A DNA stretch of 64,000 bases from Brachyhypopomus gauderio (GCF_052324685.1 NC_135224.1:22980451-23044450); one strand, 5' to 3'; shown: positions 18,623-30,610, counted from the first letter of the stretch. Made by a program: numbers and translations. The notes: generated from the letters alone by a model not told the origin.

Positions 18623-20746
18623 ATGTTCCCTCAGATAAGTTCACGATGTCCTGCCGCTTCAGCCCGACGTGACGCCAGACTCCCGGTGGCGGAGACGCCC
18701 ACCTCTCTTTCCTTTTCACTGCCGCCGGTTGACGTGGAGCGGCTGAGAGCCCGGCTCATCTCCACAGGGCCCAGACCCGTGCAGAGGAGCCCTGATGAGC
18801 TGGTGTTCACCTCCAGCATGTGGGCCCTACAGCAGGAGCGACGACGAGCCGCGCAGAGACCCGTCCAGCCGGACATTCTGGTACCCATAAACTTACTGAC
18901 ATTGCTGCATGTCCAAATGAAAGTAGCTGTATGTTAAATAACTGTATGTTAATTTATTTATTCTTTTAATTCCAGCCCGCCCTGACACGGTACCAGGAGC
19001 GCAACCACCCGGACTACATCCACAAGATGAACCGGGAGAAGCTGATCAGCGCTGGCTGGAAGCCGCCTTCGTCCAACCCTGCTGGGCACAAGAGGACGGA
19101 CCTGTCCCTGGAGAACCGGTCCTCGGATCTACAGCTGCCCCCCCTCCCGGAGCACCTCAGAGAAACACAGGTAGGCTTCCCACACTCCGGCACAGGCGCC
19201 CAGATCCATTCCCACAATATTCCCAACCATATTGGGAAGCTCAGCTATTAGACTGTTCAAATGTACTATTCACAGTGCTGCAAATTCAATATTATTGTGT
19301 CAGTTGTATTATTTGCAGAGGACAATTTTTTTTTATGAAAGCATGTTATTAACAATTACTCGTCCATGTATAAAATACACAAAACATATAAATGCTGATA
19401 AAGGTGGCCCTGATAGAACAGGTGGACAGATGGCCAGTGAGAACAGGTGTGAGGCAGGTATCTATTAAACTGGGTGCTGAGTGTATACTCACAGTCCAAC
19501 TCAGTCAAAGCACTTTGAGACAGGCATTAATGGCAGTGCAGAAGTTTGTGTGCTTTCACATTTTCATTTCACCATACAGTAGAGAATGAGTTTATATGAG
19601 ATCAGGTGTGGGATCAGGTGTGCTTTTGGGCTCTGTGCTTGAGATCTGTGAGCATTATTTTACCAGGATTTGAATTGTATCATTCACTGGTTACACTGAG
19701 GAAAATGTTTTGATTATTCAATATTTAAATGACCTCTTCTCCTATTGGACATTGTTAACTTTTACGTTGCCTGACTGTACACTCTGTCTTTAGGTGCAGA
19801 GAGGTCAGAGCATGTTCAGCTCCACCTCTGCCCTGAAAAAGCCACGGAGCTCCATCAAACGCCACTCATCAATTAGCCACACCCCCTCTGCACCGCTGTC
19901 AAATTCGCTGCTCTTCAACTCTGTAGAGGAAGTGATCCGTCCCCAAATTCGTTCACCTATTGAAATTGCGCAGGTTATCCGCAACAACCCTCACCTAGGG
20001 TTCCTCTACATGATCTCAGCAGAACCCAAGTCGTCTGTCAAGTACGACCCGTACAACCTCAAGATTCACACCAGAGTCGTTGTGATGTAAATGTTCAGAT
20101 ATAAATGTGACCTCTTTATGACAGACAGTGAAGAGTGAACGAAAAACAAACGGACAAACAAGAGAGGGAGGAGACAGGATATTCTGTGTGTTTAAGCTTA
20201 ATCAGCTATCAGTCAGTATCAGACCTGTTATTAATTACATTAAACGTTTGATAAGCAACACCATCCTTGTCTGATACAGTAATATCTGTTCAGCCATGGT
20301 CCTGTGCTCATGTCACGTAAGTACAGGGTAGAGATTTGTATTGAAGTAACTGGTTAGAACATATTGCACCACATCAGATCCAACCTGTGGTCTCTGATGA
20401 TTTGAGCTGAGCTCTTCACACTGTCGATCGGCCAATAAGATCGTCCATGACCCGTTAGGGAGATCCATGCCCTGTTCACTGATTGCTCCCCTGACCTCCA
20501 GGATCGTGACATACAAGATCGTGAAGGAGTCTGAGTTCTACACAGTGAGAGCGCAGGGCGTGACGCACCACGCCCCTGGAGCAGTGGGAGCGCGAGTACT
20601 GCCTGCACCGCCAGCTCTTACGCATCCCCTTCTTCGCCCTCTTCCGCAAGCGCAAGGCATTATGTGTGTGGCGCGGCAACGTGCGAGTCAGGAAAATGAG
20701 CGCATGTAGACGCAGGCTGCAGGATCGCCTCTTCATCCTCGACAAG
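18623..20746 (+). pseudogene. dnah6: Dynein axonemal heavy chain 5' exons 1-4, copy A
   Basis: Exon 1 18623-18880 (258 nt, starts MFPQISSRCPAAS), exon 2 18976-19170 (195 nt, HPDYIHKMNREKLISAGW), exon 3 19794-20062 (IEIAQVIRNNPHLGFLYM, SSVKYDPYNLK) and exon 4 20502-20746 (IVTYKIVKESEFYTV, GVTHH, then in another frame LLRIPFFALFRKRKA). The order 'GFLYM..P...KYDPYNLK(I/V)V.Y....YYT.S..GVTH...FFALFRK.KAF.VWR' is the extreme N-terminus of an axonemal dynein heavy chain, best matching DNAH6 from memory. Such chains drive ciliary beating. Copy A is broken: the exon 3 donor has lost four bases (gtaa) relative to B and C, exon 4 has a net 23-base deletion with frameshift after GVTHH, and its donor reads GC instead of GT. 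It may be a pseudogene or a poorly assembled allele. Confidence 0.7.
20063..20501 (+). other. Intron 3 of dynein copy A
   Basis: Matches the intron sequence of copies B and C in inverted orientation. No other feature. Confidence 0.7.
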
Positions 20747-20815
20747 GCGTGTGTGTGTCTGCACGCACACGTGTGTGTTTGCAAGTAGTACGATGAGAAA
20801 TTAAACATGAGGCCA

Positions 20816-21435
20816 AAGTAGTCCACCACGGGTTTCGCAATGAACAAAAACCCAAGTGCCGATTCACGCAGGCAGATAAAATTATAAACTTGCCAACAAG
20901 CGAGAAAGGAGAAATAAATGAACAACCATAAAACACATGGGAGACAAACCTGAACAAGGCAAAAGAAAATAACGTAGAAAACTCAATGCGTAAAAAGAAA
21001 GGGAAAAACCCAAAACCAAACAAACCAACAAAGGACACCAGGGGAAGTCGCTGGCTGCCTGGAAAACGCTGCCAAAACAACAAAAAACCCTTCCCAAATT
21101 ATAACCAGAAATGGATAGGAAAAAATAACAGTGGGAGGAAAACTTGAGATAGGCTAGGGAGCAGCGCAGGAGTAAAGTACTCGAATAGTAAAGAGAAAAG
21201 TAGAAGTAGAGTGGTGGCGAAACACAAAACACGACAAATATTTGGTGAAAATGGCTGGCAACGAGCGGAATGGAAACCAAACGATTCAGCAGTGACCTGC
21301 TACAACTCTCTCCCTAAAGCAGGGAGGGAAACGGCTGAAGCTGCTCACTGCTGATTGCGAGGACTCTGCCTGGAACCGATCTGTGGGCTCCTCCTACCGG
21401 CAGCTGGAGGAACCGCACTGGAGTCAGATCTGACA
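20816..21435 (-). repeat. Probable 3' LTR of a chromodomain gypsy element
   Basis: On the minus strand a purine tract (agagggtgggggctt) is followed by TGTCAGATCTGACTCC at 21435, the expected layout of polypurine tract plus LTR start. The sequence runs down to about 20816, where dynein-intron sequence shared with copies B and C resumes. The LTR 3' end and target duplication are not clear. Confidence 0.55.
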
Positions 21436-21439
21436 AAGC

Positions 21440-22160
21440 CCCCACCCTCTAGGCCCGAGACCCCGGGGGCCCAGGGCAATCGCCGTCGCGAAGGAAGTTG
21501 AGTATCAGGTCAGAACACAGGATGTGGGAACCCAAGACCGCTCCTTGGGACCGTACCCCTGCCAGTCCACAAGATACTGGTCATGCCCCCGGACCCGGCG
21601 GATGTCAAAGAGGCGGTGGACGGCATAAGCCGGGGCTCTATCAATAATGAGGGGGACAGGCGGAGCCGGGACCCTGGACTGACCGCACAGAATGGGTCAG
21701 AGCCGCAAGGCATGGAACACGGGATGGACTCGGAGCGACGGGGGAAGAGCCAACCGGTAAGAAACTGGGTTAATACGACGCACCCCCTTAAAAGGACACA
21801 GGTAACGGGGAGCTAATTTTTTGGTGCCTCCGCGGACGGGCAAGTCCTTAGAGGACAATGAGACCCTTTGCCCAGGGCGGAAGGACGTAGCTGGGTAAGT
21901 AGCGGACGCAGACAGCAGGGCCTTACGTGCCTTTCGCCAGGCCAAACGGCAACGCCAAACCAGGGCCTTGGCCTCAGGCACAGCCACCTCAGCCTCCTGG
22001 TCGGCGAACATAGGCAGAGCATAACCATACTGGCACTCAAACGGTGACATTCCCAGAGCAGAGTGCCCAAATGAGATGGTCAGCCCATGAGGAGGGATTA
22101 GAGGAGGCCAAACACCTAAGAGTTTGTTCCAGGTCCTGCTGGCTCGACACCTCCCCCCCT
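21440..22160 (-). pseudogene. Gypsy integrase C-terminus with chromodomain (fragment)
   Basis: The minus strand encodes the end of an integrase core and C-terminal domain: SALGMSPFECQYGYALPMF, SFRPGQRVSLSSKDLPVRGG, KLAPRYLCPFKG and SLRVHPVFHALRL. After an in-frame TGA comes a chromodomain: [13 protein letters not shown], then [18 protein letters not shown]. Aromatic residues expected for a chromodomain are present (Y, W, W). This layout is typical of fish chromovirus-type Ty3/gypsy elements, where the chromodomain is thought to steer insertion. Upstream gag-pol is missing; the fragment ends near a CA tract at 22166. Confidence 0.82.
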
Positions 22161-22165
22161 CCAAA

Positions 22166-22194
22166 ACGCTTAACACACACACACACACACACAC
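22166..22194. repeat. (CA)n microsatellite
   Basis: Short CA run at the edge of the gypsy fragment. Confidence 0.9.
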
Positions 22195-22250
22195 CGTCCA
22201 CCTAAATCAAATCTCACTCCAAGTGATTTTGAAAAGTTGGCAACCCTGCA
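22195..22250. mobile_element. MITE end fragment
   Basis: aatcaaatctca...agtgattttgaaaagttggcaaccctg matches the right end of the MITE at 50000-50305. Confidence 0.6.
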
Positions 22251-22415
22251 TTCACCGATACACCAATGACATCCCCCCCCCCCCCCCAGCAAAAAAGGTG
22301 TCCTCCTTTTCAGAAACCCAAATCTGTTCACACTTATTTTGTTTGGAAGACTAATACAATAATTGGATTTTTGAAACAATATAAAATGTAATTATGTAAC
22401 CATTTCTTGACATTT
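22251..22415. other. Unassigned sequence with a C16 run
   Basis: Nothing recognised other than the homopolymer at 22268-22284. Confidence 0.4.
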
Positions 22416-22943
22416 TGTAACGCAGCACTCGCTGCGGAGTGAGGAGGCGGACACAAACGCTGAGGAGAGCGAGATTTAATAAAGGGAGTTCCAAACTCAG
22501 GGTCGAATAAGAAGGCAGAGGTCAGATCAGAGAGGGAGTCCAAACACGAAACACGGAGAGACATGACTGAACGATCACTTTGAAATCAAACACGGGTAGA
22601 ACGTAGAACAAAACGAAACAACTAAGAACAGAAAACACAGGGCGACTGGGCAGCGAAACGATGTACTAACATAACCAGGATAACACAGGCATGAACACAG
22701 AAACACACTTGAATGGATTCAGGAACACAAAACCACCGATACAGACATGGGAGACACAGGGACTAATATACATGGAACTAAACGAGACACAGCTGATAAC
22801 GATAATGACACGGGCGTGGCAGACAGACAGAAACCAGGGCAACAGACAAGCAAGGTGGGGCTAATGGGCAAGGAATAACACAGACACGGGGAACAGAGAT
22901 ACCGGAGTGACAGCGAGGAGAGGGGGCGTAGCCCTACGTGACA
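22416..22943 (-). mobile_element. Solo LTR
   Basis: 528 bp. On the element strand it begins TGTCACGTAGGGC and ends GCTGCGTTACA, flanked by the 5-bp duplication CATTT (22411-22415 and 22944-22948). A polyadenylation-like ttaataaa (reverse at about 22476) and strong similarity to 28941-29400 and 62792-63280 put it in the same LTR family. No internal region remains. Confidence 0.9.
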
Positions 22944-23907
22944 CATTTAAAAGTTTTTACATTTTCGTACCAAGCGTCAGTGAATGTGATACTCGCATAT
23001 GTGCATGGTTCATATATTCAGTTGCCACTGGTGTCAAAATAGAGACTAGACTTTCAAACTAATTACTACACACTTTCTATAGTTAGTAACTTTTATGAAT
23101 TAATGTCATGTATTTAATTATCTATATGTTTGTCCATCAGCTAACATGCCCGCTGGCATTGACACTCCAGACACTGACAGTCCAGCAACCACAGGCAAGC
23201 ACAGGGCCCTAACTAGAACAGCTAAAAAGCCAACAGACATCAACCTTACAGTCTTTGTGTAAGAAGAAAAATCCAAACCAGCTATCTGCTCCTGGATTTG
23301 GAATTTGCAGCCAGAAGAGCATTCATTGACTCTGATTTTTTTCGCAAAGAGGACAAACACAAGAAAATTTTAGAGGCGTATCCTTGTTTCAAGGACATTG
23401 GACATGTAAGTCATTATTGACTAACATAGTTCAAAACATCTTGTATGCCAGTTTCCTCCTCCTACCCAATGCAGTCAAATGTCTTTATATTTATATTGGA
23501 TAGGTGATGGGGGGGCTTCAATGTATTCTGGACAAAGAGAACATCCACTACATTGATGAGCTGAAGGGAAAATGGGACTTCTGCCAGAAGGTGCAGTTTT
23601 TTGGTGTGTGGAAAAAGCTGCTGAAACGCCCAATGGGAATGGACAAAGGTAAACAATGATGTTTTGATGTTATTAGGATGGACATTAGGCAAGTTTAAGT
23701 GGTAGTGTGTTGTCTTCTTTTCATTGATGGTGGCTGTCCTATTATTTGTATACTGTTGATCAGATTTGACCTTGTATTATCTAAGTGTAAAAGTAACTCA
23801 TATCCTCAACAGATGATCAGGCTCTCTGTATCCTACATGTGCTGCCATCATTGTTTCCCTCTTCATCTGCTGCTCCGAAGAAGTTAGGGCATGCGAGTGA
23901 GGCTCTA

Positions 23908-24321
23908 CAGGGTACCCGCGGGTCCTTAAAAAGTCTTAAAATGTCTTAAATTTAGTTTTCCATATTCAAGGCCTAAAAATGTCTTAAAATGTCTGGAATT
24001 TTATGAGGGGAGGCATTAAATTATTATAAGTGTGTGTTGTTCTGGCGCGATGTGAACTTTGCCGAATCTAGCGCTATTGCAGAAAATAACCGCTCCAGGG
24101 TCCTAGTGCTAGATTCCTAGCGTTGGCGTATACGGCCCCCATTCGGTCAACAATTCTCGTTCGCCACCCGCCAAACCCACCCCCCCCCCCCCCCCCCCAC
24201 CCCGGCAACGATGTGGAACACACCTGCATCCCCGGCGATAGTATTATTTTTTCTTGTGAGAGGTATTAAAAAGGTCTTAAAAGTCATTGAATTTGAGATT
24301 TAAAAATGTGCAGATACCCTG
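23908..24321. mobile_element. hAT-like MITE inside an exon
   Basis: 414 bp, ends CAGGGTACCCGC and GCAGATACCCTG. The flanks share ctcta on both sides. It contains a 20-base C run. A shorter copy (279 bp) sits at 31395-31673. Confidence 0.82.
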
Positions 24322-24631
24322 CTCTAGTGCACGTCCTCCAGGTGAGCAAAAATGAATGCACTACTTGGTTAATACCAGATTTTATTGACCTATGTAGAAT
24401 TGATCATTTAAACAAAAGTGCTTCATCCTGATGCAAAGATGTCCATGTTATGTGTTTAAGGAAAAAGAAGACCCCAATGACTACAGGAAACGCCCCCTCT
24501 CCTGTCCAGTCCTTATTCTGTGTTCGTCCAACTGCCTCCTGGCTGTAGGAGATGTACCGATAACTACGCTCCCAAAAGACAAGGATACAGAGGGTGTTTT
24601 GTACCTTATGGCCTACTATTATACTCTACAC

Positions 24632-25463
24632 CAGGGGTACTCAACTGGCGGACCGCGGTCCGGATCCGGACCCGAACGCAGTCCTGTCCGGACCCAATCT
24701 CATTCCTGATTAACTGGATACGGACCAAAACAAAACCGTAGCATATATTTCAGGGCTATTGAAAAAACACTCCGTCACAAGTGTTACGTTTGCCACCCCC
24801 TCTCAACAACTTACGTTCGCCCCCCCCCCCCCCCCCCCGGGCTACAAGCCTGGTTGACGTTTCGCGAGCGGTGCGAGGGTCCGCGCGGCGAAAATTACGT
24901 AATCGCTGAGGCTCCGCTTCAGCGCAATGAACAAAGTCACGTTTTCAGGGTTCATACACCTTTATAAGGTGGAGTTCAAGCACTTGTACGTCACTTTCAA
25001 GGTCCATTTCAATATTTCCCAGCATGTTAAACATAATTAAGTTAAATATTTATACATATACTCGAAATAATTCGCTTTTTATCACATTATTTAATGGTTG
25101 TTTATTTTAAAAACGCCCAATCTTCACGTCTTCACGTTCTCATGTTTCGTCCTGGAATTACAAGAGGCTCGTATTTGTTAACTTAATACAAGAGAACTAT
25201 TCAGTCAGACAGATATTTGTTGTGAAACCAAGTAGTTACAATTTAGTACTTTAACCTAAATTCCATCACTTTTCAAACCTGAAACACATAGCAACATTAA
25301 AATTGGTCAGGTAAATGTTCATTCCCCTGTTTTGAGGGGTGTTTCTACCACATATTGTTTCGGACAAAACACCACAACCCCCCCCCCCCCCCCCCCCCCC
25401 GGACCTCAGGTCACAGGTATCTGCCAAAATTGGACCGCGGACAAATTTAGTTGAGTACGCCTG
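24632..25463. mobile_element. hAT-type non-autonomous element
   Basis: 832 bp, ends CAGGGGTACTCAACTGGCGG and GTTGAGTACGCCTG, flanked by a perfect 8-bp duplication CTCTACAC (24624-24631 and 25464-25471). It interrupts a codon run in the unnamed gene. Two C runs (about 24818 and 25378). No transposase frame. Confidence 0.93.
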
Positions 25464-26279
25464 CTCTACACCTTACCCCAGGTGCGTAGCTACCAGTGGT
25501 GGACAGTAACGAAGTAAATGTAATTTGTTACTGTACTTAAGTAACATTTCCATGTATCTGTACTTTACTCAAGTACTTTTATTTGGTAAGACTTTATACT
25601 TTTACTTCACTACATTTCAAAGCGAAACTTTTTACTTTTCACTTCGTTACATTTACAGAAACATCTCGTTCCTTTTCTATTTTTAAATCAACGCTTAATA
25701 AAAGACTATAACCAATCAGCGCTCAGTAAGAGATTAAGATTTGTACGCTAATTGGCTGAGGATCTGACACGGCTGCAACAGATGGCTTTCCCCAACACCC
25801 CTGGACTTATTTAGCCGAATTGTTTTAATTCCTCGAAAAGAAAAATAATTCGTATTCCTTCAAGTGTCTCCTCTGCATTCCGAAGAACACATCACGGTCA
25901 TGATTTATGAACTCGCCGTCAAACTTGAAAAAACACATCGAGGTAAGTTCGCCATTAGATGAGTACTACCAACAGGGTGGTTTGTGGTTTATACACCCTG
26001 GTTAATTATATCACATTGAAATACACAACTTTTAACAGATGCTTTTATTCAAAGCAATGTGCTAGTACCCAAATTGCAATCTGTGGAGATGCTAAGCACC
26101 AGTTTAACACAGGAGACTCCCACATCAAACGTTAAAGCCGGGGACACATACACGCGAATTTGGCCAAGCGAAGCGAACTTCGCAATTCATTCCTATGAGG
26201 GGGGCGAAGGCAAGCAAATATGAGCGAAGCGAAGCAAAATTATTAAAATTATTATTATTATTATTATATTAATTATTTA

Positions 26280-27235
26280 CGCAATAATACACTCGAGGTT
26301 CGTGCTATAACGTGTAATATTGGCGCTGCGGTCGTAGGCCGAGTGCCGTAGATCAGCACAGTGCCAATATTACCCGTTATAGCACGAACCTCGAGTGTAT
26401 TATTGTGATTATACCACAGTTCAAGTATCGCTGTTTATTGAAAGATTTTGAGTTAAAGAGGACGAGAAAATACGACCTGTTTGGTTAAAAACACTCCGCC
26501 AGTTAAAATAGTTCCATTCAATGGCTTGCTGCTAAACTTATACAACACTAGAACAGCCTTACCCAATAAATATTATAGAGGTAAATATACACAAAAACAA
26601 CTGTTGATTAAGTTGTATTTATTAAAAATAAAGTACAACAATTATTGTCCATCCACTGCTGATTGGAGGTTCGTTCAGGTATCTGTTCAGTCCAGCTCTT
26701 AAACCAACGAAGCTGCTGATGCTATATAAGTCTCCCTTCACGTTTCTGACGGATCCATAAAAACGTCGTAAAAGCTGATTCATTTCATTTTTGTTGATAA
26801 TACTAAAATCGACTGCAATGTCGTTGCTCTTTAACCAGGATGTAAATACATTAAGGACGTTTGTTTTACGGTATTAACTTCGTTTCTCTGCATTTCCAGC
26901 CCATCCAAATCATTGTTTGTAAGCGTGACAAACCTTGGCTCATTGGAGGAATGAGGCTGGTCATTTATAGCTTCATCCTCCAGTTTCAGATCGAAACAAA
27001 TGCTTTCGAAGCCAATAGATTTAACGAACTCCCTGTAATTCATTTTGATAATGTTGCTGCTTGTTTGTAGTTGCGCTGTTTGGCCTGTAAACGATGCTGC
27101 GTTGCTAGGTTACCTGTATGTGGCGGAGTAATACATGGAGAGCTTCGGTTACAGTGCTATAACGTGTAATATTGGCACTCCTAGATCGCCTCTCAGCCAA
27201 TCACATTGTAGGGTCGGAACTAACTGTGGTATAAT
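26280..27235. mobile_element. Nested DNA element inside the 25.5-27.9 kb hAT
   Basis: Flanked by similar A/T sequences (attaattattta and attaattatttgg). It has the hairpin at its left side and a matching fragment (ataacgtgtaatattggcac) at its right. No transposase frame; class not assigned. Confidence 0.5.
26282..26405. repeat. 47-bp inverted repeat (hairpin)
   Basis: Arms 26282-26328 and 26359-26405 start caataatacactcgaggttc and differ at two positions; the loop is about 30 bases. Part of the arm (gctataacgtgtaatattgg) recurs at about 27158. Confidence 0.9.
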
Positions 27236-27963
27236 AATAATTATTAATTATTTGGCCAAGTTTAATATTATGAGTTCAGTTGGTTGGGCTGCACACAGTT
27301 CTAGTTCTATGTGCTATTCTATGTGTACTTCCCTATCCCGCCATGTGGTGGACAACGTATAACCTCTTCATATACTGTATCGCCTCTTCAAAACTTAGGT
27401 AATGCTTCATCAAATGTAATGTTTATAGTGAATGATTTATCAGTTGTGTTTTTATTGATTTTCATCAGTTGTGATGGTGTTTGTTATTAGTTTTATGACA
27501 AGCGAAATGAATAAAAAATAAAATAATGAAATTTGAATGAATGCTTTTTGTGTTGTTGCTTCAAAAGCACTTGGTCTTACTTAAATATAATATAGTTTTG
27601 AGTATTTTGTGTTTGCTAGGCAAATGTTAGGCACTGTTTCGTTGTTCACTTGTTGATCGAGTAGGCCTAGGGGTTTTGATATGACGCTAAGAAAAAAAAG
27701 TTTTTACTTTTACTTTTAATACTTAAGTATTTTTGAAGGCAGATACTTTTGTACTTCTACTCAAGTAAAAAATTGAGGTGAATACTTTTACTTTTACTTG
27801 AGTAATATTCAATGCAATGTAACTGTACTTTTACTCAAGTACATAATTGCTGTACTTCGTCCACCACTGGTAGCTACACTGTTTTCTGTCATACAATCCA
27901 TGAGACCTCACACCATCTTTCAAGAAGAGCATGGCTGACTAGAAAGCTTTTGTTGGCAAGTAA

Positions 27964-28940
27964 AGCCGTTTCCATTCGTATTCAGAATGTAGCCCAATGT
28001 TAAGGCTTTAATAATAAGAATTTGGTTTATCTATGGACACATTGATCAGATATTCATGTTAATGTTAATAAGCACTTTGTAATTGTAATGAGGGGACAGA
28101 TTTCAGATTATCATGTCTGACTATAATCCATGTGTTACACATATATTATATATGGTCAGGGGAGTAATTATATATTATATTATATATATGTTGTGCCGTT
28201 TTTTTTTTTATTACCATTATTAGAATGTTATTATGGTCATACACACTGTGAGCCAAAACATGGTGCTCCAGTCATCCAGTCTCAGTGTAAATGACTAAAT
28301 GCGCTGGACTGTAAGAAATGTTTACTCCTGCGTTTCAGAGCTAAATAAAATGTTTGTTAATGCAAGACTTTTTTATTGAAGTATGTGGTTGTTTTAAATC
28401 TAGAACATTATCACTACAGTATTGTAGAGCTTACAATAAGTTAAATGCACTTGAACTGAGGTGAATTGAGTATTATTATGATACAAAATCACTTCTTAGT
28501 GAGTAAAAAATGCATAATATGTGTATTTCCAGCTAACTTCAGGACATATTTTATCCTAAAATGCTTAAATAATCCCTTTCTAATCTTATTTCAAGTTGGT
28601 GGTGGTCTAAAATATAAGACAATGTCACTATTTTAGAACTTTAAATGAGTTTAATACACTTAAAATACCGGGGATGCCATGAAAAACACAAAGCTACTTT
28701 TGAGGGGAAAAATTGCTACTTTTGAGCATTACAAGCTTATTATGATACACAAAACTTTCTAATACTAGTAAAATATAGCTCAAAATAAATGTTCCTTTCA
28801 AGATCAGTTTTATCTCAAAAGACATAAATATGTTGCTTAAAACAAGATTAATATTAATATTATAATATTATATTATTAATATTTGATTAGGTAGGTTTTG
28901 CTTAAATTAACTCATTTTTAGTCTTTTTTGAGAGTACAAG
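27964..28940. other. A/T-rich sequence, possibly old MITE
   Basis: Repeated taaaat/aagat style sequence. The downstream gattttttgcagtg at 29476-29490 looks like the end of a common fish MITE (cactgcaaaaaatc). No gene. Confidence 0.4.
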
Positions 28941-29400
28941 TGTCACGTAGGGCCACGCCCCCTCTCGTAGCTGTCACTCTGGGTTCCCTCATGTCTGTAT
29001 TCCCTGCTTGTTTATCCCGCCCTGCTCGTTTGTCTCCGTGATTCCTCGTTTGTTACCACGCCCCTGTCGTCATTGCTTGCACCTGATCCTTGTCTAGTCC
29101 TGTGTATAAAAGTCCCTGTGTCTCCCATGTCTGTATCGGTCTTTTTGTTTATGCCTGCTCGTAAGTTTACGCCTCCGTGTTATTTGTCTTCCGTGTGTTT
29201 TGCCTGTTCTCCCGTTATTAGTCTGCCTTGTTGTTTCCCGTGCCCGTTGCCATGTCTGTTCGTATTTCATGTCTGGACTGCCTGCCCGTCGTGACCCATG
29301 CCCGCGATTTTGACTCTGCCTCTGGAATTTCCTTTAATAAATCTCGCTCTCCTCAGCGTTTGTGTCCGCCTCCCTGTTCTGCCCCGCGCAGAACGTTACA
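28941..29400 (+). mobile_element. Solo LTR
   Basis: 460 bp, TGTCACGTAGGGCC to CAGAACGTTACA, flanked by the 5-bp duplication ACAAG (28936-28940 and 29401-29405). It has a TATA-like gtgtataaaag (about 29102) and a polyadenylation signal tttaataaatctc (about 29333), giving a U3-R-U5 layout. Confidence 0.92.
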
Positions 29401-29521
29401 ACAAGATCACTTTTAGTGCAAGATTTTTTTTTTCTTTTTCTTGTTTTGTTTTTATTTTTCTTATTTTTTGGCACAGATTTTTTGCAGTGTAAAATAGTCC
29501 TTATAACCAGACATTTCAGTC

Positions 29522-29719
29522 ATGGCCTGGTGGTTAGGGAACTGGTCTTATGACCAGAGGGTCCCGGGTTCAATTACCAGACCTGAGGCCATGACTGAGG
29601 TGCCCCTGAGCAAGGCCCTTAACCCTCAATTGCTCACTTGTATAAAAAAATTAGATAAAAATGTAAGTCGCTCTGGATAAGGGCGTCTGCCAAATGCCAT
29701 AAATGTAAATGTAAATGTA
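29522..29719 (+). mobile_element. tRNA-derived SINE with L2-type tail
   Basis: About 198 bp. A-box-like tggcctggtggttagggaac and B-box gggttcaattacc (pol III promoter boxes) at the head. The conserved tail is ctggataagggcgtctgcca followed by aatgtaaatgtaaatgtaa. Flanked by the 9-bp duplication ATTTCAGTC (29513-29521 and 29720-29728). The tail is shared with V-SINE/L2 partners in fish. Confidence 0.92.
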
Positions 29720-29747
29720 ATTTCAGTCCTGTGAGTTGCAGTGATTA

Positions 29748-30610
29748 CAGGGCCGGCCCTTCCATTAGGCAATATAGGCAAATGCTAGGGGCGCCGTCTG
29801 TGTATATACTGTATTTGAATCTATACATGGCACATAGTGTATATGACAGCTTTTATTGTCATATGGACAATATTACTTCCAGCATTAAAATGATTAAAAA
29901 GCCACATAGTGGCATAACAAAATAACTAACACACTTAACAACTTGACCTTGACAAAATACAGGGGAAAAACAACTGGAAAGCTACTGAAACCTACATTGT
30001 TCACTCAGTGAGTAACCTCTGCAGCCTTTCTTTATTTCTCTCTCAGCTTTTCAGCGCCACCTTTACGTTTCGTAGTTTGTTTAGACCCTGACTTAGACTG
30101 CTCCATCTTTACGGCAATGCGGACTTATTTTTTCACGTTTCAGTAGTGTGAACCGTGTCGCGGATGGATCACATGATGAGTTAGACCCTCAGCAGTGTCA
30201 GTGTGCAACTGGCGTCTCTCTCTTGACTTGTCACTCGTGGGATACAAACAGGGAGATATAATTAATGTGGCATTAGTGTGGACAAGGCTTTTCCAGTTCG
30301 TGACTACTTGTATTAATAAGTGACACAGCTGCTGTATGTTTTCATAGTCTGGCCCGGATTTTCTGGGACAAGTTGGTTTTTTCCGCTGCATACCGTCAGC
30401 TTGCATCAGCTGGCCCAGTCCGTGGCCGCGGTCCAACTCATTCATGTGTTTACAGGATCAGTTTACGCGCGCTGAGCAGGTTTGCCTGACTGGAGCGGGG
30501 GAGGTAATAACACCGTTAAACAGCAGCGTGACTATGGACCGGGGCCGCAGTGCGCAGCAGTGGCTCCTCCACGGGCTGAGTTAAACCACCGGCGGCCCAC
30601 CGGCCCACTA
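29748..30610. mobile_element. Possible DNA element (CAGGGCCGGCCC end)
   Basis: Starts cagggccggcccttcc, and the sequence near 30590 is GC-rich (accggcggcccaccggccca). A matching inverse end and target duplication are not clear. No coding frame. Confidence 0.4.

Larger units (their letters stand above)
25494..27869. mobile_element. hAT-type element with nested insertion
   Basis: 2376 bp, ends CAGTGGTGGACAGTAACGAA and TTCGTCCACCACTG, flanked by a perfect 8-bp duplication GTAGCTAC (25486-25493 and 27870-27877). Only 22 bases separate its duplication start from the previous element. The interior is non-coding and holds a second element (about 26280-27230). Confidence 0.93.
23280..27963 (+). pseudogene. 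Degraded multi-exon gene of an unnamed fish family, split by three transposons
   Basis: Exon pieces read in order: about 23280-23405 (LEFAARRAFIDSDFFRKED, ILEAYPCFKDIGH, donor gtaagt); 23504-23648 (ILDKENIHYIDELKGKWDF, VQFFGVWKKLLKRPMGMDK, donor gtaaac); 23813-24341 (DDQALCILHVLPSLFP, PKKLGHASEAL, MITE, VHVLQ, donor gtgagc); 24461-27963 (RPLSCPVLILCSSNCLLAVG, EGVLYLMAYYYTLH, two hAT elements, RCVATLFSVIQ, KAFVGK stop). I recognise the pattern as a multicopy, uncharacterised protein family seen in fish genomes, but cannot name a function or domain. Frameshifts are present (TAA after INLTVFV upstream of exon 1; a shift beside the third insertion; TAG near the end), so it is a pseudogene. Start not determined. 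Confidence 0.62.

Noticed and set aside
20733..21280. Overlapping Phe/Ser-rich minus-strand frames
   Set aside because: They fall in the probable LTR of the gypsy fragment and in dynein intron sequence; no family pattern.
29522..29600. Possible tRNA gene
   Set aside because: A and B boxes are present but no clover-leaf acceptor pairing; tail and target duplication show that it is a SINE.
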